Of a stretch of 37,047 bases of DNA, positions 23,935-31,225 are shown piece by piece. Each line of letters starts with the position of its first letter. Positions within the stretch are counted from its first letter, which is position 1. A program made the position numbers and the translations under genes. The stretch covers positions 1-37,047 of the forward strand of contig JBAXGN010000063.1 of the NCBI GenBank assembly GCA_037139415.1, in the 5' to 3' direction. This DNA comes from Verrucomicrobiota bacterium (GTDB lineage: Bacteria; Verrucomicrobiota; Verrucomicrobiia; Limisphaerales; Fontisphaeraceae). Under the pieces are notes generated by a model. That model ran no database searches. It was given only the letters and a program-made list of their open reading frames with translations, and had not been told where the DNA came from.

Positions 23935-25344
23935 ATGAGCAGAACGGTATTGGGAACGCATCAGAAAGCGCTGCAATGTAATTTGGATCCGACCACCTAT
24001 GGTACCTTCGCCGAAATCGGCGCGGGACAGGAGGTGGCACGGTGGTTTTTCATGGTTGGCGGTGCCGCCGGTACCGTGGCCAAGACCATATCCGCCTACG
24101 ATATGGCCTTTAGCGATGCCATTTATGGTGCCTCCGAGCGTTATGTGAGCCGGCAACGGTTGGCCACCATGCTGGACCACGAATATGCGCTGCTGCTCGA
24201 ACGCCTCGACAGCAAGCGCGGCCCGGAGACCAAGTTTTTCGTGTTCGCCGATACCGTTGCGGCCCGGAGTTACAAGGGAACCGGGGAATGCCACGGCTGG
24301 ATGGGTGTCCGGTTTCAACACGCGCCCCGCGCCGAACCCTCGCAGATCATTATTCATGTGCGGATGCTGGATCGCGAGAATGTCTCCCAGCAGGCGGCGC
24401 TGGGAATCATGGGGGTGAACTTGATCTACGGCGCCTGCTATTTCAATCAAGACCCGGAGACCCTGCTGTTGTCCCTCATGGATAATTTGACCTATGAGCG
24501 GGTGGAACTGGACGTGATCAAGTTCAGCGGCCCGGCCTTCCGGCAGGTGGATAACCGGATCATGAGCCTGCACCTGGTGAAGAACTGGTTCACCGAGGCG
24601 GCCATGTTCACCGCCAATGGCGAAGTGGTCCAGGCTTCCGAGGTGTTGTATAAACAGCCGGTGTTGGTCGAGCGCGGCACCTTTCGGCCCGTGACCCGGA
24701 CCACCATGAACATGCTCGAGTGTGCGCAAACGCAGTTCTTGCGGGAACCGGTGGTGCAGGGGCATGAGGTGGTCGTGTTGATGGAAATGACGTTGCGCAG
24801 TTTATCCAAGGAAGGCGGCGTGATTGATCATCGTGATTTCCTGGACCGCGTGGATGTGCTCGGCGCGCTCGGCAAAACGGTACTGATCTCCAATTACCTG
24901 CGCTATTTCAAGCTGGCGGAATACCTTTCCCGCTACACCAAGAACATCACGGCCATCGCCATGGGGGTGCCCAGCTTGGTGGACTTGTTCGAGGAAAAAT
25001 ACTATACGGATACCAAGGGCGGCATTCTCGAAGCCTTGGGCCGGATGTTTCACCACGACCTGAAAGTTTACCTGTATCCCGCTCACAACCCCAAAACCGG
25101 TGAGCTGGTCACCGCGAGCACGTTCCGGGCGGAATCACATTTGCAACATCTGTATGCCTATTTGCGCGATAAAGGCTGCATTACCGATCTTCAGGGCTAC
25201 GACGCCTCCTGCCTCTCCATTTCCTCCCGGGAAGTCCTGCGACTCATCCAGGCGGGCGATCACACTTGGGAAACCATGGTGCCGCCGCTGGTGGCCAAGA
25301 TGGTCAAGGCGCGGAAGTTGTTTGGCTACCGCGTAGCGGGTTGA
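23935..25344 (+). CDS. Conserved protein of unknown function (TVLGTHQKAL family)
   Basis: The product has 469 residues. The start at 23935 (MSRTVLGTHQKAL) is chosen because the family, which I recall from cyanobacteria and other phyla, begins with this segment. Conserved stretches are DPTTYGTFAEIGAGQEVARW, FFMVGGAAGTVAKTISAYDM, FVFADTVAARSYKGTGECHG, RMLDRENVSQQAALGIMGVN and IDHRDFLDRVDVLGALGKTV. There is no signal peptide or membrane segment, so it is likely cytoplasmic. Database names such as TonB-dependent receptor or nicotinate-nucleotide adenylyltransferase are attached to relatives in my memory, but nothing in the sequence supports a receptor. The GAGQEVARWF and GGAAGTVAKT glycine-rich motifs might bind a nucleotide; this is a guess. 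Confidence 0.8.
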   Translation: MSRTVLGTHQKALQCNLDPTTYGTFAEIGAGQEVARWFFMVGGAAGTVAKTISAYDMAFSDAIYGASERYVSRQRLATMLDHEYALLLERLDSKRGPETKFFVFADTVAARSYKGTGECHGWMGVRFQHAPRAEPSQIIIHVRMLDRENVSQQAALGIMGVNLIYGACYFNQDPETLLLSLMDNLTYERVELDVIKFSGPAFRQVDNRIMSLHLVKNWFTEAAMFTANGEVVQASEVLYKQPVLVERGTFRPVTRTTMNMLECAQTQFLREPVVQGHEVVVLMEMTLRSLSKEGGVIDHRDFLDRVDVLGALGKTVLISNYLRYFKLAEYLSRYTKNITAIAMGVPSLVDLFEEKYYTDTKGGILEALGRMFHHDLKVYLYPAHNPKTGELVTASTFRAESHLQHLYAYLRDKGCITDLQGYDASCLSISSREVLRLIQAGDHTWETMVPPLVAKMVKARKLFGYRVAG

Positions 25345-25886
25345 TACTCAAAACAGGCGGCAACCAATAGCTGGCGAAAGGTCAACTGTTTGCGGGGCGC
25401 AAACAGCGCCGAAAAAGGTGCATGAAAGTCAGGTTGGTTTCCCAAGCCCGCCACGAGTCAGACGCCCCGCAGTGCGCTGTTCGCTTCGCGAAAGGCGGTC
25501 GTGGCTGTCACCAATGAGACCTCCATCTCCGAGACTGATCACGCGTGACTTGGTTGTGGGTCTCTCTTTTTACTCGGCCCATCTCTCATTCGTCTCATAA
25601 CTCCCATCCTATGAGATTTGCAATTTTCAATGCCCTATGTCCCAATTTTTTTGCCAGCTAATTTTTCTGCCATGTCCGGCCCCCCATTTTTTACCTGCCA
25701 TTTTTCTGCAAAAATTCCCGGCAATTTGCAATGTCCATCTGGTCAATCAGGTCCATGCGGTTCCCCCTTTATCCTTCCGCCTTCATAATTCTTTTTGGGG
25801 TGTCCGCCGTTGACACTCCCCCTCTGTTATTCTGAAAGCAAAAACCCTCATCGTTCACCAACCTCAAAATTTATTCTATTTGAACC
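25345..25886. other. Intergenic region with hairpin and repeat copies
   Basis: No gene is seen in these 542 bases. A perfect 9-bp stem CTGTTTGCG-GGG-CGCAAACAG lies at 25386-25406, 41 bases after the preceding stop, but has no T run. Further right, copies of the dispersed element occur at 25647-25670 (degenerate) and 25687-25709. This gap separates housekeeping genes from the defence-type operon and may be its insertion boundary. Confidence 0.5.
25687..25709 (+). repeat. Copy of the TTTTACCTGCC-ATTTTTCTGC element
   Basis: TTTTTTACCTGCCATTTTTC followed by TGC matches the core of the copies at 14016 and 14207, with no left arm of the hairpin. It lies about 180 bases before the helicase start, far from the other copies. 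Confidence 0.7.
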
Positions 25887-28800
25887 ATGCGTCACTCTTT
25901 AGTAACCTTGCCTGCAAATATGCCAGGTACGACGTCCAATTCAGGCATCCGTGATAATCATCGCCGGGGAATCGTCGCGGATTTCCTTCGCGCGAAGATT
26001 CGCCAGGACTCATACCTGTCCATCGTTTCCGCTTATTTTACCATTTACGCCTTTGACGCCCTCAAAGATCACCTTAACCAAATCTCCCATCTCGATTTTC
26101 TTTTCGGCGAACCGCGTTTTGTCAGCTCCCTGGACCCTGATCGCACGGAGTCAAAGACCTTCGTGCTGGACTCCTCCGGCCTGAAACTGGCCAATTGCCT
26201 CGCCCAAAAACGCGTTGCTCGCGAATGTGCCGATTGGATTCGCCAGAAGGTGGACATCAAATCCGTCCGGCACACCAGCCTGCTTCATGGCAAGATGTAC
26301 CATATTGCCAATAATGGCGTTCACGAAGCCATCCTCGGCAGTTCCAATTTTACCGTGCGCGGTTTGGGCTTGGGGCAAGCGGACAACAATATCGAACTGA
26401 ACCTCGAAGTGGACAGCAACCGCGACCGGCAGGACCTCAAAACCTGGTTTGATGAACTTTGGAATGACGCGGCATTGGTCGAAGATGTTAAAAAAGACGT
26501 TCTCCTGTACCTGGAACAGCTCTATGTCAACCAGGCCCCGGAGTTCGTCTATTACAAAACCCTGTTCCATATTTTTGAGAATTTCCTGGCCGATCAGGAA
26601 AAGGGCGGCCTCCTCGATCAGGATCTCAAGATTGTTGACACTGGCATCTGGAAAGCCCTCTTTGAGTTCCAGCGCGATGGCGTCAAGGGCGCCATCAATA
26701 AAATTCTCAAACATAATGGCTGCATCCTGGCCGACAGTGTCGGCTTGGGAAAAACCTTTGAGGCTCTGGCCGTCATCAAATACTTCGAACTGCGCAACGA
26801 GCGCGTTCTGGTCCTGTGCCCCAAGAAACTCCGTGAAAACTGGACGGTGTATCGGCAGAACGACGCCCTCAATCCCTTCATTGACGACCGCTTCCGGTTC
26901 GACGTTCTCTCGCATACCGACCTCAGCCGCGAAAGCGGTACCTCTGGCGACATTAACCTGGCAACCTTCAATTGGGGTAATTTCGATTTGGTGGTCATTG
27001 ATGAATCGCACAACTTCCGCAACAACACCCCGGGCCGGCGCGACGAGGATGGCAACCTGATCCGCAAAAGCCGTTACCAGCGGTTGATGGAGGATATTGT
27101 CCAGAGCGGCATCAAAACCAAGGTCCTGCTATTGTCCGCCACGCCGGTCAACAACGATTTGCGCGACCTGCGCAACCAGATTTATTTCCTTACCGAAAAC
27201 CGCGACGATGCCTTTGCGGCATCCATCGGCATTGAGAGCCTGAAGGACACCCTGACCGCCGCCCAGAAAACCTTTTCCCTGTGGTCCAAGAAAAAGTCTG
27301 GCGAGCGCCAGACCAAGGATCTGCTCGAAAAACTCAGTTCCGCCTTTTTCAAGCTGCTGGACGAACTGACCATCGCCCGTTCGCGCAAGCACATCCAGCG
27401 CTACTATAAGGCCAGTCTTGCCCAGTTGGGCGGGTTCCCAGTGCGCCGCAAACCGGAGTCCATTTTTCCCGACATTGATTTACAGCACCGCTTCCTGTCT
27501 TATGACCGGCTTAATAACGAGATCGAGGGCTACAAACTCTCCCTGTTCGCCCCGTCTCGTTACCTGAAAAACGAGTGCGAGTCGCTGCCGTGCTACCAGA
27601 CGCATGCCAACGATCCATTCAAGCAATCCGACCGTGAAAAATTCCTGGTCGGCATGATGAAGGTCAATTTTCTCAAGCGCCTCGAAAGTTCCGTGCATTC
27701 CTTTGAGATCACCATGGAACGCACCATCAAAAAGATTGAGAGTTTGGAGAGCAAAATCCACAATTTTGAAAACGATCCCACCCAGGACCCGGAATCCAAC
27801 GCCCTTGAATTTGACCTGGGCATCCCGGAGGAGGATGAGGATTTGGAGGCCGCCCAGTTGGTCGGCGGCAAATTCAAGTACCATCTCAAGCACCTTGAAT
27901 TGAAAAAATGGTTGAAAGACCTCCAGCGCGATAAAGAGCAACTCAGCTTGCTGCATACTTCTGCCCAGGCCGTCACGGCGGACCGGGACGCCAAGCTCAA
28001 GGAATTGAAGCGGCTGATTGAACGCAAGGTGAAGAACCCCACGACCAACAAACTCGGCGAGCTTAACCAAAAGGTTCTGGTCTTCACCGCCTTTGCCGAC
28101 ACCGCCACGTACCTGTTCGATTCCTTGCAGTCCTGGGCACAGCACCAGCTCCATATTCATATCGCGCTCGTTTCCGGCAGCGGCAATAACCAGACCACGT
28201 TTGGCAAAACCGAGTTCAACCAGGTCCTGACCAATTTTTCCCCCCGTTCCAAAAACCGTGCCAAAATAAAGTCCATGCCCCAGACGGGGGAAATTGATCT
28301 GCTCATTGCCACGGATTGCATCTCCGAGGGCCAAAATCTTCAGGACTGCGATTACCTGGTCAATTACGATATCCATTGGAACCCTGTGCGTATCATTCAG
28401 CGCTTTGGCCGCATAGATCGTATCGGCAGCGTCAATCACGCCGTTCAGTTGGTGAATTTCTGGCCCACCCAGGACCTCGACAAATACGTCAACCTGAAAA
28501 ACCGCGTTGAGGCCCGCATGGCCCTGGTGGATATCGCCGCTACTTTCGAGGACAACATTCTTAATACCGAGGAAATCGAAGAACTCGTTCACGAAGACCT
28601 CCGTTATCGCGACAAACAGCTCTTGCGCCTGCGCGAGGAGGTCCTCGATTTGGAAGACTTTAGCGAAAGCATCGCTCTGAACGAATTCACCCTCGACGAT
28701 TTCCGGATTGAACTAAGCAAATACATTGAAGCCAACCGCCAGCTTCTTCAGGATGCCCCCATGGGCCTGTATGCGGTGGTGCCCCCGCACCCCGAACACC

Positions 28801-29240
28801 AGATCATCGCCCCCGGCGTCATCTATTGCCTGCGGCAGAAAGCATCCCATCAACCATCAACCATTCGCCATCAACAATCCACAGTAAATCCCCTCCAACC
28901 CTACTATCTGGTTTACGTCCGGGACGATGGCACCGTCCGGTTTGGCTTTGCCCAACCCAAGCAGGTCCTTGAGATTTTGCAATTGCTGTGCCGGGATAAA
29001 ACGGTCCCCTACGCCGACCTGTGCAACCTGTTTGACCAGCAAACCCACAACGGCGCGGATATGAGCGCCTACGACCGCTTGTTGCAGCAGGCCGTCGCAT
29101 CCATCGTTGCCACGTTCCGCCGCCGCGTCGCGGCCGGGTTGCAAGGGAGCCGCAATTTCATCATCCCCGATCAAAAAGACCAGGCCAATGACACCGCCGA
29201 TTTTGAACTGGTCACCTGGCTGGTGATCAAGAACCCATGA
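25887..29240 (+). CDS. PLD nuclease-SNF2 helicase fusion (restriction-type)
   Basis: The product has 1117 residues. Residues about 25-190 form a phospholipase-D-like nuclease domain with one HxK motif (LLHGKMYHI near 134-142, then AILGSSNFTVRGL). The SNF2-type helicase follows: Walker A ADSVGLGKTFEAL near 282-294, DESHNF near 372, LLLSATPVNNDLRDL near 413, and QRFGRIDRIGS near 838. The enzyme should use ATP to move along DNA and cut it through the PLD domain. It starts an operon (stop overlaps the next ATG by 4 bases) that ends with an adenine methyltransferase, so the whole fits a restriction or DISARM-like system. An unusual stretch near residues 986-1003 (SHQPSTIRHQQSTVN) looks like inserted repeat DNA. 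Confidence 0.88.
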   Translation: MRHSLVTLPANMPGTTSNSGIRDNHRRGIVADFLRAKIRQDSYLSIVSAYFTIYAFDALKDHLNQISHLDFLFGEPRFVSSLDPDRTESKTFVLDSSGLKLANCLAQKRVARECADWIRQKVDIKSVRHTSLLHGKMYHIANNGVHEAILGSSNFTVRGLGLGQADNNIELNLEVDSNRDRQDLKTWFDELWNDAALVEDVKKDVLLYLEQLYVNQAPEFVYYKTLFHIFENFLADQEKGGLLDQDLKIVDTGIWKALFEFQRDGVKGAINKILKHNGCILADSVGLGKTFEALAVIKYFELRNERVLVLCPKKLRENWTVYRQNDALNPFIDDRFRFDVLSHTDLSRESGTSGDINLATFNWGNFDLVVIDESHNFRNNTPGRRDEDGNLIRKSRYQRLMEDIVQSGIKTKVLLLSATPVNNDLRDLRNQIYFLTENRDDAFAASIGIESLKDTLTAAQKTFSLWSKKKSGERQTKDLLEKLSSAFFKLLDELTIARSRKHIQRYYKASLAQLGGFPVRRKPESIFPDIDLQHRFLSYDRLNNEIEGYKLSLFAPSRYLKNECESLPCYQTHANDPFKQSDREKFLVGMMKVNFLKRLESSVHSFEITMERTIKKIESLESKIHNFENDPTQDPESNALEFDLGIPEEDEDLEAAQLVGGKFKYHLKHLELKKWLKDLQRDKEQLSLLHTSAQAVTADRDAKLKELKRLIERKVKNPTTNKLGELNQKVLVFTAFADTATYLFDSLQSWAQHQLHIHIALVSGSGNNQTTFGKTEFNQVLTNFSPRSKNRAKIKSMPQTGEIDLLIATDCISEGQNLQDCDYLVNYDIHWNPVRIIQRFGRIDRIGSVNHAVQLVNFWPTQDLDKYVNLKNRVEARMALVDIAATFEDNILNTEEIEELVHEDLRYRDKQLLRLREEVLDLEDFSESIALNEFTLDDFRIELSKYIEANRQLLQDAPMGLYAVVPPHPEHQIIAPGVIYCLRQKASHQPSTIRHQQSTVNPLQPYYLVYVRDDGTVRFGFAQPKQVLEILQLLCRDKTVPYADLCNLFDQQTHNGADMSAYDRLLQQAVASIVATFRRRVAAGLQGSRNFIIPDQKDQANDTADFELVTWLVIKNP
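28843..28893 (+). repeat. In-frame low-complexity insert in the helicase
   Basis: The bases CATCAACCATCAACCATTCG then CCATCAACAATCCACAG repeat a CATCAACC-like unit. It encodes SHQPSTIRHQQSTVN between CLRQK and LQPYYLVYVRDDG, which look like neighbouring family positions. Confidence 0.55.
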
Positions 29241-30409
29241 AACGTAAATCCAAAGTCGTCGCCAAAAGCCGCACCACCGGTGAAACAATTGGTGGTGCGG
29301 ACAAAACTCGCGGCACTGCTGAGGGAATCCGCCGCATTCAGAGTACTCGCACCACCGGTGCGACTACTCCGCGGTCTCCGCATGAATCGGCCTTCCATGA
29401 AGTTATAGTCTTGATCCAAAAGGCGCGCCAGCGCGCTTTCCTTGCGGTTAACACCGAGTTGATTGACCTTTACTGGCGCGTGGGTGAGTACATCAGCCGC
29501 AAATTGGAGGCGGCAGCCTGGGGGGATGGCGTTGTGGACCAGCTTGCCCGCTTCATCACCAGCGAGGAGCCAGACCTCAAAGGCTTCACCCGGAGAAACC
29601 TATTCCGGATGAGGCAGTTCCACGATACCTATCGGCACGAAAAGAAACTCTCACCACTGGTGCGACAATTGCCATGGACCCATAACCTCCTGATTCTGAG
29701 CCGCTGCAAACGCCCCGAAGAGCGCGAGTTCTACCTCCGCCTTTGTCTCCGGGAACACTGGGGTAAGCGCGAACTGGAACGTCAGCTTGCGGGCGCCCTC
29801 TTCGAACGCACCATCCTTGCTCCGCCAAAAGTGTCACCACTGGTGACACAATTGCATCCCCAGGCGGGAAATATTTTCAAAGACACCTACCTGCTCGATT
29901 TTCTCGACCTGCCGGAAGTCCATTCCGAGGCCGACTTGCAAAAGGCCCTCGTCGCCAATCTGAAACATTTCCTCCTGGAATTGGGTCGCGATTTCTCCTT
30001 CGTCGGCGAACAATACCTCTTGCAGGTCGGCGGCAAGGATTTCCGCCTCGACCTCCTTTTCTACCACCGCGCCCTCCAATGCCTCGTGGCCTTCGATCTC
30101 AAAATTGACGAGTTCCAGCCCGAGTACCTTGGCAAAATGGAGTTCTATTTAGAGGCGCTCGACCGCGACATCAAAAAGCCGCACGAGCAGCCATCCATCG
30201 GCATCCTGCTTTGCGCCACCAAAGACAATGAGGTGGTGGAATACGCCTTGAGTCGTTCTGCATCTCCGGCGCTGATTGCGGAATACCAGACCGCGCTCCC
30301 TGATAAGCGCCTCCTCAGGCGTAAACTTCACGAGTTCTACCAATTGGCAGCCCCGGCGCTGCCTCAGGGCAGGCTCCCCAGTCCCGGAAAAAAACCTCGC
30401 CACCCATGA
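29237..30409 (+). CDS. DUF1016/YhcG-type PDDEXK nuclease-domain protein
   Basis: The product has 390 residues. After a variable first 50 residues rich in Thr/Arg, the DUF1016 N-terminal domain begins (VIVLIQKARQRAFLAVNTELIDLYWRVGEYIS), then HNLLILSRCKRPEEREFYL and WGKRELERQLAGALFERTI. The C-terminal nuclease domain has DLPEVHSEADLQKALVANLK, GKDFRLDLLFYHRALQCLVAFDLKID (Asp and the xxK of PDDEXK), and PSIGILLCATKDNEVVEYAL. It is probably a DNA nuclease that accompanies restriction genes. It is coupled on both sides by ATGA overlaps. Four 15-bp dyads of the form CACCACYGGTG lie inside the coding sequence. Confidence 0.88.
   Translation: MKRKSKVVAKSRTTGETIGGADKTRGTAEGIRRIQSTRTTGATTPRSPHESAFHEVIVLIQKARQRAFLAVNTELIDLYWRVGEYISRKLEAAAWGDGVVDQLARFITSEEPDLKGFTRRNLFRMRQFHDTYRHEKKLSPLVRQLPWTHNLLILSRCKRPEEREFYLRLCLREHWGKRELERQLAGALFERTILAPPKVSPLVTQLHPQAGNIFKDTYLLDFLDLPEVHSEADLQKALVANLKHFLLELGRDFSFVGEQYLLQVGGKDFRLDLLFYHRALQCLVAFDLKIDEFQPEYLGKMEFYLEALDRDIKKPHEQPSIGILLCATKDNEVVEYALSRSASPALIAEYQTALPDKRLLRRKLHEFYQLAAPALPQGRLPSPGKKPRHP
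29269..29300. repeat. Inverted repeat in nuclease gene
   Basis: The perfect 10-bp arms CCGCACCACC (29269-29278) and GGTGGTGCGG (29291-29300) enclose 12 bases. It is one of four CACCACYGGTG-type dyads in this gene, with others at 29348-29362, 29651-29665 and 29831-29849. Confidence 0.7.
29831..29849. repeat. Perfect dyad in nuclease gene
   Basis: GTGTCACCACTGGTGACAC is a 9-bp-arm dyad with a single central base. It is followed by AATTG, as is the related site at 29651-29665 (TCACCACTGGTGCGA then CAATTG). Confidence 0.7.
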
Positions 30410-30630
30410 ACTTTTCCCTCTCACTCGACCACCTGCGCCGCCGTGCCCCAGAACTGGGCAAAGGGTGGGTACAATTTGAACATACCCTTGCCGCAACCCC
30501 GGAAGAGGCTTCCGCTTTGAAGTCACAACTTGTGACCTCAAAACCTGGGCGGGTGGCAGTCGTTACTCCCTTGATAAAATCTTTCCCCATTCGCGTCTAT
30601 TCGCGTTCATTCGCGGTTAACCTTTTATGA
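30406..30630 (+). CDS. Small coupled ORF of unknown function
   Basis: The product would have 74 residues (MNFSLSLDHLRRRAPELGKG...). The start overlaps the nuclease stop by 4 bases and its own stop overlaps the ORF6N start by 4 bases, which is strong evidence of translation as a bridge. On the other hand, the last 15 residues come from a three-unit repeat (30589-30618), and ASALKSQLVTSKPG resembles a piece of an ORF6N domain, so it may be a decayed relative that keeps the operon coupled. No domain is recognised. Confidence 0.45.
   Translation: MNFSLSLDHLRRRAPELGKGWVQFEHTLAATPEEASALKSQLVTSKPGRVAVVTPLIKSFPIRVYSRSFAVNLL
30522..30536. repeat. 15-bp dyad GTCACAACTTGTGAC
   Basis: The 7-bp arms with one central base are perfect. 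It has the same length and layout as the dyads at 30830-30844 and 30866-30880 in the ORF6N gene. Confidence 0.7.
30589..30620 (+). repeat. Three-unit 10-bp repeat before the ORF6N start
   Basis: The units ATTCGCGTCT, ATTCGCGTTC and ATTCGCGGTT are followed by AA, ending 6 bases before the ATG at 30627. This type of triplet repeat ending in GGTTAA is familiar from gaps between genes in several phyla. Confidence 0.75.
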
Positions 30631-31181
30631 ACCCCCTCCCAGCCAAACCAGCCATCATCGCCGACCTGATCCGCTCCATTCGCGGGCAACGGGTTATTCT
30701 GGATTCCGACCTCGCCCGCCTCTATGGCGTCCCCACCAAGCGCCTGAACGAGCAGTTTCGCCGTAACCAGGAGCGATTCCCGGAGGATTTTGCTTTTCAA
30801 ATAACCGCTGAAGAAGCTGACCTCTTGAGGTCGCAATTTGCGACCTCAAGTTCTCCAGCAGACCGGTCGCAGATTGCGACCGCATTACGCAAGCATGGGG
30901 GGCGTCGCTACCTCCCCTACGCTTTCACCGAACACGGCGCGCTCATGGCGGCCAACATTCTCAACAGCCCCGAGGCCGTAGCCATGAGCATCCATGTCAT
31001 CCGCGCCTTTGTTCAATTCCGTCACGTTCTGGCCACCCATGCCGACCTCGCCCGCAAGTTGGCTTCCTTGGAAAATAAATACGACGCCCAGTTTAAAGTG
31101 GTATTTGATGCCATTCGCGATCTGATGGCGCCACCCAAAAAAATCAAACGCGAAATCGGCTTCCACGCCATCAAAAAATAA
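30627..31181 (+). CDS. ORF6N domain protein
   Basis: The product has 184 residues. The ORF6N domain is clear: IRGQRVILDSDLARLYGVPTKRLNEQ, FRRNQERFPEDFAFQITAEE, then RYLPYAFTEHGALMAANILN, and ends with AMSIHVIRAFVQFRH and a short coiled coil (LARKLASLENKYDAQFK). The family is related to phage antirepressor/KilA-N proteins and binds DNA; its job in bacterial defence regions is not known. Between the two halves of the domain lies an expanded segment, LRSQFATSSSPADRSQIATALRKHG, whose DNA is two palindromes (30824-30850 and 30864-30882). It is coupled to the small ORF upstream and followed 44 bases later by the methyltransferase. Confidence 0.88.
   Translation: MNPLPAKPAIIADLIRSIRGQRVILDSDLARLYGVPTKRLNEQFRRNQERFPEDFAFQITAEEADLLRSQFATSSSPADRSQIATALRKHGGRRYLPYAFTEHGALMAANILNSPEAVAMSIHVIRAFVQFRHVLATHADLARKLASLENKYDAQFKVVFDAIRDLMAPPKKIKREIGFHAIKK
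30824..30850. repeat. 27-bp perfect palindrome in the ORF6N gene
   Basis: The 13-bp arms CTTGAGGTCGCAA and TTGCGACCTCAAG flank one T. The core GTCGCAATTTGCGAC is 15 bp. A second dyad, CGGTCGCAGATTGCGACCG, follows at 30864-30882. Confidence 0.85.
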
Positions 31182-31182
31182 T

Positions 31183-31214
31183 CTTTGTGCCTTTTATGCC
31201 CTTTTGTGATTAAA
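31183..31214 (+). repeat. Degenerate three-unit repeat before the methyltransferase
   Basis: CTTTGTGCC, TTTTATGCC and CTTTTGTGATTAAAT form three similar units ending 11 bases before the ATG. This has the look of the CTTTGTG-type repeats common between genes in many bacteria. Confidence 0.6.
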
Positions 31215-31225
31215 TCACTTTCGAC

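Noticed and set aside
25418-25600. 60-codon open frame before the defence operon
   Set aside because: It has no domain, a Pro/Arg/Ser-rich composition and no conserved neighbour spacing.
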